64,000 bases of DNA, from contig NZ_JAPJDL010000002.1 of the NCBI RefSeq assembly GCF_026242055.1, positions 1 through 64,000 of the forward strand, read 5' to 3'. The stretch's first letter is position 1. Every line of letters starts with the position of its first letter. The position numbers were made by a program, and so were the translations under genes. The DNA is from Lentzea sp. NEAU-D7 (GTDB lineage: Bacteria > Actinomycetota > Actinomycetes > Mycobacteriales > Pseudonocardiaceae). The notes beneath the pieces are model-generated. The model had not been told where the DNA came from. It did not search any database and saw only the letters and a program-made list of their open reading frames with translations. Shown here piece by piece: positions 1 to 7,604 of the stretch.

Positions 1-122
1 ATCGAGGGCCTCCTGGTAGCCGGTGCAGATGTCGCAATCCACACCGAACCCGGAGGCCCTCCCTCATTCCAAGATCATCCGATCACGTGTCGGACCGTTC
101 GCAACGTCTCGGGTCAGTACAC
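1..122 (-). mobile_element. IS481-type element, 5' end only (truncated by window edge)
   Basis: This stretch reads, by eye without a mismatch, as the reverse complement of the left end of the complete IS at 47276-48384. It ends in the same terminal inverted repeat (GGTCAGTACAC here) next to CTAG at 123-126. The element therefore lies outside the window to the left, with its transposase reading leftwards. The CTAG also supplies the stop codon (CTA on the plus strand) of the methionine aminopeptidase gene. Identity between the two copies suggests recent transposition. Confidence 0.9.
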
Positions 123-941
123 CTAGGGCAGGCGTGCCTGCGATGCGCCAGAATCGGTCTGGGCCTTGAGCTCGCTCTTGCGGCGGGTCAGCACGAGCGG
201 CCCGTCCTCGGTGATCGCGACGGTGTGCTCCGAATGGGCCGTGCGCGAACCGTCCGCCGAGCGCAGCGTCCAGCCGTCCTCGTCGTAGATGATCTGGTCG
301 GTCGTCGCGGCGAGCCACGGCTCGATGGCGATGGTCAGGCCGGGCTTGAGCTTCATGCCGTGCCGGCGCCTGCCGTTGTTCGCCACGTGCGGGGCCTCGT
401 GCATGGTGCGGCCGATGCCGTGCCCGCCGAACTCCAGGTTGGGCGTGTAGCCGAACTGGCCGCAGACCTCGCCGATCGCCGCGGAGATGTCGCCGAGCTT
501 GTTGCCCGCCTGCGCCACCTCGATCGCCGCCGCCAGTGCCACCTCGGTGGCACGGACCAGGCGCTGGTCCTCCTCGCGGGGCGTGCCGACGATGACGGTC
601 ATGGCCGAGTCGGCCGCCCACCCGTCGATGGTGACGGCGATGTCCATGGTCAGCACGTCACCGTCCTGCAGCACGTAGCTCTTGGGCAGTCCGTGCAGCA
701 CGGCGTCGTTGACGGCGAGGCAGGTCACGTTGCGGAACGGGCCGCGGCCGAACGATGGCGAGTAGTCCCAGTAGCAGGACACCGCGCCGCGCTCTTCGAG
801 CATGTGGCGCGCGTGGTGTTCGAGGTCGAGGAGGTTCACCCCTACCGCGGCCCTGGAGGAGAGCTCGTCGAGCACCTCCGCGATGAACTGGCCGGTGACG
901 TGCATGCGCTCGATCTCGGCGGGTGACTTGAGCTCGATCAA
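123..941 (-). CDS. map: Type I methionine aminopeptidase
   Basis: Removes the initiator methionine from nascent proteins in the cytoplasm, using two metal ions. The 272-residue product has the full pita-bread ligand set: D100 (in MDIA), D111 (in WAADSAM), H174 (in GGHGIG), E207 (in IEPWL) and E238 (in HSEHTV). H83 and H181 are the usual substrate-contact histidines. The ATG at 941 follows a GGAGG. The gene stands alone rather than in the ribosomal secY-adk-map cluster, so it may be a second paralogue. Its stop codon TAG is part of the CTAG where an IS481-type element is inserted, so the last residues may have been altered by, or narrowly spared from, the insertion. Confidence 0.93.
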   Translation of the reverse strand: MIELKSPAEIERMHVTGQFIAEVLDELSSRAAVGVNLLDLEHHARHMLEERGAVSCYWDYSPSFGRGPFRNVTCLAVNDAVLHGLPKSYVLQDGDVLTMDIAVTIDGWAADSAMTVIVGTPREEDQRLVRATEVALAAAIEVAQAGNKLGDISAAIGEVCGQFGYTPNLEFGGHGIGRTMHEAPHVANNGRRRHGMKLKPGLTIAIEPWLAATTDQIIYDEDGWTLRSADGSRTAHSEHTVAITEDGPLVLTRRKSELKAQTDSGASQARLP

Positions 942-963
942 CGTGTTCCTCCATCAGCGGGTA

Positions 964-981
964 CCGGTATAACTATACCGG
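964..981. promoter_or_regulatory. Palindrome upstream of map
   Basis: A perfect inverted repeat, CCGGTATA-AC-TATACCGG, lies 22 nt upstream of the map start codon. On the minus strand it includes TATAGT, a good -10 hexamer. It could be an operator overlapping the promoter. No regulator can be assigned from the sequence. The rest of 942-1149 shows no convincing gene. Confidence 0.45.
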
Positions 982-1149
982 CGCGGGAGGTGCGCTGCTC
1001 AAGGGGTCGGTCCGCTGTTCCACCATGCGCGCTCGCGGGCCGGGGGTCAACGCCTTCCCGCGGGCCCCGGTACCGGGCGGCTGAAGAACACCACCCGGGT
1101 GGGGGATGCGCGTTGCGCGCGTGCGGCGAGGTCACCACAGTGCCTGGTC

Positions 1150-1704
1150 ATGAAGCAGGTGCTGCAGCACAGGATCGACTCGACCTTCGCCCACTACGAC
1201 GTCAACCGCAACGGCGTCATCGAACTGGCGGACGTCTACGCGCTGGCCGACCGGCTGCTGCGGGCGTTCGGCGAACCGGCGTCCTCGGAACGCGGCCGCG
1301 AGCTCGTGGAGGCCTACGACCGGTTCTGGGAGATGCTGGCCGGCCACTGCGACACGGACCGCGACGGCAAGATCGGCCCGGTGGAGTACCGCGACGCCAT
1401 GACCGAGGCGTTCGTCGAGGGCGGCCCGATCAACATGGACTTCCTCGAGGTCGTCCAGTCCCTGCTCGACCTCATGGACACGAACGGCGACGGCCGCGTG
1501 GACGCGTCCGAGTTCGGCGTTCTCCTCAAGGCGCGTGGTCTCTCGGAGGAGGAGTGCGGCCGTGCGTTCGCGCACCTCGACACCGACGGTGACGGTGCGA
1601 TCAGCGTGCACGAGTACGTGACGGCGGTGCGCGACTACTACACGAACCCGGCCGAGGACACGCCTGGCAGCTGGCTGTACCCGAGGGCGCTGCAGCGCGC
1701 CTGA
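1150..1704 (+). CDS. Four-EF-hand calcium-binding protein (calerythrin-like)
   Basis: A 184-residue soluble protein with four EF-hand loops in order: DVNRNGVIELAD (ends in Asp, so probably weaker), DTDRDGKIGPVE, DTNGDGRVDASE and DTDGDGAISVHE. Length and layout match the sarcoplasmic calcium-binding protein/calerythrin family known from actinomycetes, which buffers or senses cytosolic calcium. No signal peptide or membrane segment is present. The ATG at 1150 starts directly before the first EF-hand helix; the ribosome-binding site is weak and an earlier in-frame start cannot be excluded. The gene is monocistronic in this context. Confidence 0.88.
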   Translation: MKQVLQHRIDSTFAHYDVNRNGVIELADVYALADRLLRAFGEPASSERGRELVEAYDRFWEMLAGHCDTDRDGKIGPVEYRDAMTEAFVEGGPINMDFLEVVQSLLDLMDTNGDGRVDASEFGVLLKARGLSEEECGRAFAHLDTDGDGAISVHEYVTAVRDYYTNPAEDTPGSWLYPRALQRA

Positions 1705-1717
1705 TTCCGGGGTGCCG

Positions 1718-1755
1718 GTATAGTCATTGATTGTGACTATCACGATCAATGACTA
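1718..1755. promoter_or_regulatory. Operator/promoter with TGACTATCA motif
   Basis: Contains the perfect inverted repeat ATAGTCA-N7-TGACTAT (1720-1740) and, overlapping it, ATTGAT-N13-ATCAAT. The half-site TGACTATCA recurs at 2908-2916 in front of the next small gene. The two sites bracket a MarR-family gene, so it is the likely binder. That assignment is inference from position and repetition. Confidence 0.5.
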
Positions 1756-1769
1756 GCTGGGAGTCTGTC

Positions 1770-2399
1770 ATGACCACCACCACGCTCGATCACGAGGCGG
1801 TGTTCGAGCACGCCTGGGCCGCGCCCGGCCACACGAGGGCGGACCTGCCGGCGGTGCGGGTCAACGAGGTGCTGCGCGAGCGCTACCTGGTGACACCGCC
1901 GGTCGAGTACACCGGCACGCTGCTCTGGGACATGGAGGTGCGCAAGGCCAAGGCGCCGGACGTCTTCATCCCGACGGTCGTCCTGCCGGGCGCGGAGAGG
2001 TTCCCGAGCGTCTGGCGGGGCCGGGTCGAGGAGTTCACGCGGGTGTCCGAGCAGCGGCTGTGGGCGGACCCCTCGCGCACCGCGCGGGTCGTCGAACACG
2101 TGCGGCTGGACCACGCGAACCGCCGCGCGTTCTTCCTGGGCGACGAGCGCTGGGAGGCTCCGGACGGGCGCGTGTTCACGGCGGGGGCGGGACAGCCGGT
2201 CTTCCACGTCGAGCACTCGGTGGGCGGCACGGAGGCGGCCCCGCTCAACCTGTGGCGGATCGTGAACCTCACCGGGGAGTTCGATCCCGTTCTCGCGGCC
2301 GCGTTCGACGAGCTGGCGAGCGACCGCTACCTGAGGGTGTTCGTCGAGGTGCACCTGCGGGAGGTCCTCGGGCGTCACCTCGTGCGCCGCACGGCCTAG
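1770..2399 (+). CDS. Hypothetical protein, first gene of MarR-linked unit
   Basis: A 209-residue cytoplasmic protein that I do not recognise. It has no signal peptide, no membrane helix and no clear motif. The ATG at 1770 is preferred over 1749 because GGGAG lies 8 nt upstream of it. The stop TAG is only 9 nt before the MarR gene, so the two are probably co-transcribed from the palindromic promoter at 1718-1755. Its expression is thus likely controlled by that MarR protein. Function unknown. Confidence 0.75.
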   Translation: MTTTTLDHEAVFEHAWAAPGHTRADLPAVRVNEVLRERYLVTPPVEYTGTLLWDMEVRKAKAPDVFIPTVVLPGAERFPSVWRGRVEEFTRVSEQRLWADPSRTARVVEHVRLDHANRRAFFLGDERWEAPDGRVFTAGAGQPVFHVEHSVGGTEAAPLNLWRIVNLTGEFDPVLAAAFDELASDRYLRVFVEVHLREVLGRHLVRRTA

Positions 2400-2408
2400 G
2401 GTGGGCTG

Positions 2409-2879
2409 ATGGTCACCCGCGCGGAACGCAACGCCTCGAACCCCGATCTGGGAGTCCTGTCGGGCCGCCTGCTGTTCGCGGTGCAGCGCGAGCTGTTCCA
2501 GACCCTCGCCGACATGGGGTTCGGCGACCTGAAGCACCGGCACGGCGCGGTGCTCGCCTACCTCGACCCCGACGGGGTGCGTGCGACGGATCTCGCGCAC
2601 CTTTCCGGGCAGCACAAGCAGATCGTCGGCACGCTGATCGACGAGCTGGAGGCGCTCGGGTACGTCGAGCGCAGGCCGGACCCGCGCGACCGCAGGGCGA
2701 AACTGGTCTGCCCCACCGAACGCGGCCTCGCGCAGATGCGTGCCGCGGACCAGGTCATGGCCGCGATCCAGGACCGGCACGCCGCACGGCTCGGCAAGGG
2801 CGAGTACACGCGCTTCAAGCGCGTGCTGGCGGACATCACCGAGCACCAGCGCCTGGCTGTTCAGTCCTCAAAGGACTGA
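2409..2879 (+). CDS. MarR-family transcriptional regulator
   Basis: A 156-residue winged-helix regulator. Residues around 40-100 carry the MarR pattern: LKHRHGAVLAYL, then recognition-helix region LSGQHKQIVGTLIDELEALGYVE, then the wing PDPRDRRAKLV. Such proteins bind palindromic operators as dimers and release on binding small phenolic or other ligands. It lies between a hypothetical gene and a monooxygenase-like gene. Both have a TGACTATCA motif in their upstream region, which suggests autoregulation and control of both neighbours. Confidence 0.9.
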   Translation: MVTRAERNASNPDLGVLSGRLLFAVQRELFQTLADMGFGDLKHRHGAVLAYLDPDGVRATDLAHLSGQHKQIVGTLIDELEALGYVERRPDPRDRRAKLVCPTERGLAQMRAADQVMAAIQDRHAARLGKGEYTRFKRVLADITEHQRLAVQSSKD

Positions 2880-2906
2880 ACGGCGCTCTGGTTTTAGTAA
2901 CAAATC

Positions 2907-2924
2907 TTGACTATCATAAGGTCA
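2907..2924. promoter_or_regulatory. Second TGACTATCA motif, upstream of monooxygenase-like gene
   Basis: The sequence TTGACTATCATAAGGTCA ends on the first base of the next start codon. It shares TGACTATCA with the inverted repeat at 1720-1743, and includes TGAC-N9-GTCA dyad symmetry. Probable MarR operator, by inference. Confidence 0.4.
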
Positions 2925-3214
2925 TGACCACTGCTGTGGAGCTGACCCGTTTCCGCGTGGCGCCCGAGAACGTCGAGGCGCTGCTCGCCGCCCGGCCGGG
3001 GATGATCGCCGACTTCGAGGCCGACCGGGAGGGGTTCCTGGGCGCCCGGCTGGTGCGGCTGCCCGGCGGCGAATGGCTCGACATCGTCGAGTGGCGATCC
3101 TCGGAGGACTACGCCGCGTCCAGCCGGAAGGGACCGAACCTGCCCGGCGTCAAGGCGTTCTTCGACGCGATCGACTCGCTCGTCACCGCGGAGGAAGGCG
3201 TGCTCTCCGAGTAG
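2924..3214 (+). CDS. Small antibiotic-biosynthesis-monooxygenase-like (dimeric alpha-beta barrel) protein
   Basis: A 96-residue protein with the pattern of the ABM/dimeric alpha-beta barrel fold: N-terminal VELTRFRV strand, then a helix with ARPGMIADFEAD, then FLGARLVRLPGGEWLDIVEWRS. Members are cofactor-free monooxygenases or heme/isomerase-like enzymes, usually dimers; the substrate here is unknown. The ATG at 2924 is almost directly downstream of the TGACTATCA element, so the mRNA may be nearly leaderless. It is followed closely by an LLM oxidoreductase, suggesting a shared detoxification role. Confidence 0.75.
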   Translation: MTTAVELTRFRVAPENVEALLAARPGMIADFEADREGFLGARLVRLPGGEWLDIVEWRSSEDYAASSRKGPNLPGVKAFFDAIDSLVTAEEGVLSE

Positions 3215-3244
3215 GGGAGCGCGTCCGGACAGGGGGAGACAGCA

Positions 3245-4147
3245 GTGCTGCAGGCACTCAGCTTCGGCGTCTCGGTCGTACCGACCGTCGACATCGACGA
3301 GAACCGGGCCGTCGTCGCGGCGGCCGAGCAGGCGGGGCTCGACCTCGTCGGCGTGCAGGACCACCCGTACGTCGCCGACCACCTCGACGCGTTCGCCCTC
3401 ATCGGGGACTTCATCGCGCGCACCGGGAAGATCTCGTTCTTTCCCGACGTGGCGAACCTGCCGTTGAGGCCCGCGCCGATGCTGGCGCGCCAGGCGAGCG
3501 CGCTCAGCCGCCTGTCGGGCGGCCGGTTCCACCTCGGACTCGGTGCGGGCGGGTACTGGGACGCGATCACCAAGCTCGGCGTGCCCCGGCGCAGTCCCAA
3601 AGAAGCGCTGGACGCACAGGCCGAGGCGATCGCGTTGCTGCGCGGGCTCTGGCAGCCGCGCGGCCACCACGTGACCGCGTCCGGGGACTACTACTCGGTC
3701 GACCACATGGCCTCGCAGGAGCCCGGTCCCGGCGGTGTCGAGATCTGGATCGGCGCGCAGGGGCCGCGCAGCCTCGCGCTGACCGGACGGGTGGCGGACG
3801 GCTGGGCCGCGCCGATCCCGTCCTACCTGCCGTACGAGAAGTGGGCGGAGAGCAATGCGCTCATCGACCGGGTGGCCACCGACGCGGGCCGTGAGCCGGG
3901 GCAGGTGCGCCGGATCGCACAGCTAGTCGGCACCGTCACGGACACGGCCGGTCCGGTCGTCCTCCACGGGGCGGAGCCGATCCGCACGGACGCGCGGGGC
4001 TGGGCGGACGTGCTGACCCGGCTCGCCGCCCAGTCGTTCACCGGTTTCGTGCTGTGGCCGGAGGACGACGCCGCCGACCAGGCGCGCCGCTTCGGTGAAG
4101 AGGTCGCGCCGGCCGTGCGCGTGCGGTTGGGCCAGAAGCCCGGCTAG
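3245..4147 (+). CDS. LLM-class flavin/F420-dependent oxidoreductase
   Basis: A 300-residue TIM-barrel enzyme of the bacterial luciferase-like superfamily. Seen in order: an early strand-loop SFGVSVVPTVD, GLDLVGVQDHPY, KISFFPDVANLPLRPAPMLA, and the signature SGGRFHLGLGAGGYW. Members use FMN or F420 to oxidise or reduce small organic substrates. GTG at 3245 follows GGGGGAG. The gene is 30 nt behind the ABM-like gene and probably in the same transcript. Its TAG stop shares the palindromic CTAG at 4144-4147 with the TAG of the convergent tannase gene, so the two genes overlap by 4 nt. Confidence 0.9.
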   Translation: MLQALSFGVSVVPTVDIDENRAVVAAAEQAGLDLVGVQDHPYVADHLDAFALIGDFIARTGKISFFPDVANLPLRPAPMLARQASALSRLSGGRFHLGLGAGGYWDAITKLGVPRRSPKEALDAQAEAIALLRGLWQPRGHHVTASGDYYSVDHMASQEPGPGGVEIWIGAQGPRSLALTGRVADGWAAPIPSYLPYEKWAESNALIDRVATDAGREPGQVRRIAQLVGTVTDTAGPVVLHGAEPIRTDARGWADVLTRLAAQSFTGFVLWPEDDAADQARRFGEEVAPAVRVRLGQKPG

Positions 4148-5616
4148 ACGCAGCGGTAGCTGGACGCCGCCTTCGGGTCGCCGTGGACGTACCGGGACGT
4201 CCGCGGGTACGGGCAGAGGTTGCGGGCCGAGTCGGCCGTCGCGGCGGTGAGGGTGGCGGGTGCCTTACCGCGTTCGACCCAGTCGACGAGCTGCCCCAGG
4301 GCGTTCGTGGGCTGCGGTCCGCCGCCGCCGAGGCAGTGGTCGACACCGGGAGCGGTGAACAGGCGGTAGAAGTCGTTCACGTACCCCATGCGCCGCTCGA
4401 CCTGGTCGCGGTACCTCAGCGTGCCGCCGGGCGGGATCAGCTGGTCGTTGGTGCCCACGAACGTGATCAGCTTGCCGCCCGCGCGCCGGAACGCCGACAG
4501 GTCGGGGTCGGAGGTGCCGATGACGCCGTCGAACTCGCGGACCGACTGCCGGAACAGGTCGCGGTACTGCGCGTAGGTGAGCTTCGAGGTGTCGAAACCG
4601 GGCTGCTTCAACAGGAAGCTCTGCACCCACTGCGCGGCGACGGGGAAGCCGGGGCCGGGGAAGCCGGGGATCGTGCCCGCGAGCCACACCGGATCGGCGC
4701 CCTTCGGCAGGCCCGGCCAGAGGCTGCGGCCGCGTTCATCGGTCGGGCCGTCCCAGATCTTGCGCATGACGTCGGCGTCGGCCTTCGTCACGACGACCTC
4801 GACGCCCTCGCACACGATCTTCCTGCCGATGAGCTGCCGCGGGTCGTAGCTGCAGCGGTCCGGGCGGTCGACGATGCCGTTCGTGACACCGTCCTGGGGG
4901 TCGCACGCCTCGATCGCGGCCTTGCGGAACGCGTCCAGCACGCAGTTGCCGACGACGTGCCCGTCGTTGCTCTGCACGATCTGCGGCCACAGCGTCGCGA
5001 CGGCGAACTGGGACCAGTTCACGGCGGGCGCGTTGGCGAGGATGCCGTCGTAGTCGTCCGGGAAGCGTTGTGCCTCCAGGTAACCCTGGCGGCCGCCGGT
5101 CGAGCAGCCGTTCCAGTACGAGTACGTGACCGGGCGCTGGTAGTGCTGGCGCACGACCTGCTTGGCGATCACGGCCGCCTCGTGCACCGAGCGGCTCGCG
5201 AAGTTGGTCAGCAGCGTCTGGTCGATCTCGCCGTTCTCGACCGCCCAGCTGGTGTCGAGGCCGCCCAGCACACCGGCGTCGGTCGTCACGGCCGCGTAAC
5301 CGCCCTGCAGGGCCTGGGTGAACGGCGCCCCGGTGTCACCCGCGGCGTACGCGCTGCCGCCGACGCCCTGCAGCCGGCCCGTCCAGTTCTGGGGCAGGCC
5401 GACGACGACCTTCACGTGGTCGTCGGTGTGCGTGAGCGTCACGGTGATCTCGCAGTGCCCGGGACGGCTCACGGCGTCCACGGACTCGATCTTCGCACCG
5501 GCCGGGGCGGTGACCGCGACCGTCGTGCAGTTCTGGGTGCTCGCCGACGCCGGCGCGAGCGGCACCAGTCCTGTCAGGAGCAGCGTTGTCGCCAACAGCT
5601 TCATCAGTCGTCTCAC
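4144..5616 (-). CDS. Secreted tannase/feruloyl esterase-family hydrolase
   Basis: A 490-residue exported esterase. A Sec signal peptide is evident (KLLATTLLLTGLVPLAPASA). The nucleophile motif GCSTGGRQG and the C-terminal VDHC are the CS...HC halves of the tannase-family CS-D-HC motif, in which the two cysteines form a disulfide beside the catalytic Ser and His. The family hydrolyses ester bonds of gallate, ferulate or related plant phenolics. GTG at 5616 gives the longest frame; ATG at 5604 begins the typical signal peptide and may be the true start. It is divergent from a kinase gene and convergent with the LLM oxidoreductase. Confidence 0.88.
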   Translation of the reverse strand: MRRLMKLLATTLLLTGLVPLAPASASTQNCTTVAVTAPAGAKIESVDAVSRPGHCEITVTLTHTDDHVKVVVGLPQNWTGRLQGVGGSAYAAGDTGAPFTQALQGGYAAVTTDAGVLGGLDTSWAVENGEIDQTLLTNFASRSVHEAAVIAKQVVRQHYQRPVTYSYWNGCSTGGRQGYLEAQRFPDDYDGILANAPAVNWSQFAVATLWPQIVQSNDGHVVGNCVLDAFRKAAIEACDPQDGVTNGIVDRPDRCSYDPRQLIGRKIVCEGVEVVVTKADADVMRKIWDGPTDERGRSLWPGLPKGADPVWLAGTIPGFPGPGFPVAAQWVQSFLLKQPGFDTSKLTYAQYRDLFRQSVREFDGVIGTSDPDLSAFRRAGGKLITFVGTNDQLIPPGGTLRYRDQVERRMGYVNDFYRLFTAPGVDHCLGGGGPQPTNALGQLVDWVERGKAPATLTAATADSARNLCPYPRTSRYVHGDPKAASSYRCV

Positions 5617-5709
5617 GCCGCGCGACGGTAAGCGGGCTCGTCACGGCGTCGCGCCCGTCAGGTGACGCTGCCCGTGTACGTCACTGGACCGGGTGACAGA
5701 CTGCCGCGC

Positions 5710-7284
5710 ATGCGCGAGGTGGGCAACAGACGCTATCGGCTGGTCCGCGAGCTGGGCCGCGGCGGCATGGGGGCCGTGTGGCTCGGCCAGGACACCGTCC
5801 TCGGCCGCGACGTCGCCGTCAAGGAACTGCTGCTGGCCGGCAACGTGCCGGACGCGGAACGCGCCGTGTATCAGCAAAGGGTGCTGCGCGAGGCACGCAT
5901 CGCCTCGCAACTCCAGGACCCCGCCGTCGTCACCGTCTACGACCTCATCTCCGAGGACGACCAGACGTTCATCGTGATGGAACTGATCAACGCCCCCACG
6001 CTGGAGGAGTCGGTCGAGCTCGACGGGCCGCTCGGGACGCGGGAGGCGGCCACGCTGGCCCGGCAGCTGCTGGGCGCGCTGGAGGTGGCGCACTCGTCCG
6101 GCGTCGTGCACCGGGACGTCAAGCCCGGCAACGTGATGGTGCCCGGCAGGGGCACCGCGAAGCTCACCGACTTCGGCATCGCCCAGTCCGTCGACGACCC
6201 CCGGCTCACGGCCACCGGCACGTTGATCGGCTCGCCCGCCTACATGTCCCCGGAACGTCTCGCGGGCGGCGAGGCCTCGCCCGCCTGGGACCTCTGGGCG
6301 CTGGGAGCGACGCTGTTCTTCGCCGTGGAGGGGCGCGGCGCGTTCGACCGCCCGACGACCTCGGCGACGATCCTCGCGGTGATGAACGAACGCCCGGTGC
6401 CGCGGGTCGGTGGTCCGCTCGGCGAGCTGATCACCGGCCTGATGGAACCCGATCCCGCACGCCGCCCCGGCGTCGCCAGGGCGCACGAGCTGGTCGAGCA
6501 CGCCCTGGCCTCCGCGGAGCTCCACCCGGCCAGGCCGCCCGTGGTCACCGGTCCCGTGAGTGATGGCGGACCGACCGTGGCGGGCCCGACGCTCGGCGCG
6601 CTGTCCGGCGGTGCGGCCCTGCCCACCTCCGGACCGGTGGCCATCGGCCAGTTCGCTCCCGCCCCGGTGTTCCCGGTTCCCCCTCGACGCAAGCGGTCCG
6701 CGGGCCTGGTCCTGTCGGCGACACTGGTCCCGCTGTTCCTCGTCGGCGCGCTGGTCCTGGTGTACTTCACCGTCTTCAAGCCGATGTTCGCGAACATCGG
6801 CCGAGGCGTGCCTGACGGGCCCGCGAGCACCGCCGCGATGCAGCCGGTCCTGACCATCGGCCCGGACGGCGACCTGAAGGACGGCACGCTCTCGCTGGCG
6901 TTCCGGAACTCCTGCCTCACCTGGCTACCCGCGAAGGACGCCCCGAAGATCCAGGCCAGGAACCGCGTCGGCTGCTACGCCGAGCACGACGTCGAGCTGC
7001 TCGACACCGTCCTGGCCGACACCGAGACCGAGAAGGACGTGCCGTACCCCGGCGTCGAGCAGCTCACCAAGGTCGGTGGCACCGGCTGCACGCGGACCTT
7101 CCTGTCGGACGAGGTGAACGGCCAGGACAAGGAGAAGACCCTGCGGTACTGGGTGATCATCCCGACCGCACAGGCCTGGAAGGTCAAGACGGAGAACGGG
7201 TACCGGACGTCGAGTCGCCTCATCCACTGCTTCGTGGGGCGGGCGGACGGCGCCAAGCTGGTCGAGCCGCTCATGAAGGACTGA
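5710..7284 (+). CDS. Transmembrane serine/threonine protein kinase
   Basis: About 524 residues. The cytoplasmic kinase domain has the glycine loop GRGGMG, VAVKE (ATP lysine), HRDVKPGN, DFG and SPAYMSPE, a complete active set. After a linker comes one membrane helix (LVLSATLVPLFLVGALVLV). The external domain of about 150 residues contains four cysteines; the pattern NRVGCYAEHDVEL resembles the septum-formation type extracellular domain rather than PASTA repeats. I chose ATG 5710, which directly precedes the family-typical N-terminus; GTG 5662 is possible. Single gene, with a hairpin after its stop. Confidence 0.9.
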   Translation: MREVGNRRYRLVRELGRGGMGAVWLGQDTVLGRDVAVKELLLAGNVPDAERAVYQQRVLREARIASQLQDPAVVTVYDLISEDDQTFIVMELINAPTLEESVELDGPLGTREAATLARQLLGALEVAHSSGVVHRDVKPGNVMVPGRGTAKLTDFGIAQSVDDPRLTATGTLIGSPAYMSPERLAGGEASPAWDLWALGATLFFAVEGRGAFDRPTTSATILAVMNERPVPRVGGPLGELITGLMEPDPARRPGVARAHELVEHALASAELHPARPPVVTGPVSDGGPTVAGPTLGALSGGAALPTSGPVAIGQFAPAPVFPVPPRRKRSAGLVLSATLVPLFLVGALVLVYFTVFKPMFANIGRGVPDGPASTAAMQPVLTIGPDGDLKDGTLSLAFRNSCLTWLPAKDAPKIQARNRVGCYAEHDVELLDTVLADTETEKDVPYPGVEQLTKVGGTGCTRTFLSDEVNGQDKEKTLRYWVIIPTAQAWKVKTENGYRTSSRLIHCFVGRADGAKLVEPLMKD

Positions 7285-7344
7285 CCGTCACATCCGCCTG
7301 CGGGCGCTCCCGGTCCGCGAGCACCCCTGTCGACACGACGACGC

Positions 7345-7380
7345 CGGCGCACCGGCCGGCTGTTCACGCCCGGTGCGCCG
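7345..7380. terminator. Bidirectional hairpin between convergent genes
   Basis: Perfect 11-bp arms CGGCGCACCGG / CCGGTGCGCCG with a 14-nt loop lie between the kinase gene (plus) and the ferredoxin gene (minus). There is no U-tract, as is usual in actinobacteria. The position suggests termination from both sides. Confidence 0.6.
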
Positions 7381-7409
7381 CACGACTCGTACTTCGCGGC
7401 CGGCTGAGG

Positions 7410-7604
7410 TCAGTCCTCGACCTGGATCGCCGACGCCGGGCACACCGCCGCCGCGTGCCGGACGTCGGCCAGGCGCTCCGCCGGAGGGCTCGCGTTCAGC
7501 AGGTCGACCAGACCGTCGTCGTCGCGCTGGTCGAACACGTCGTCCGCGGCCAGCACGCACTGCCCGGCCCCGACGCACTTCCCCTGGTCCACCACGATGT
7601 TCAC
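7410..7604 (-). CDS. Single-cluster ferredoxin for adjacent P450
   Basis: A small acidic ferredoxin, about 64 residues. The motif CVGAGQC followed late by CPASAI gives three cluster cysteines in the spacing of [3Fe-4S]/modified [4Fe-4S] ferredoxins that serve actinobacterial P450s. It passes single electrons from a ferredoxin reductase to the P450. GTG at 7604 is chosen because it overlaps the P450 stop codon as GTGA, implying translational coupling; GTG at 7616 would add four residues. Confidence 0.9.
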   Translation of the reverse strand: MNIVVDQGKCVGAGQCVLAADDVFDQRDDDGLVDLLNASPPAERLADVRHAAAVCPASAIQVED

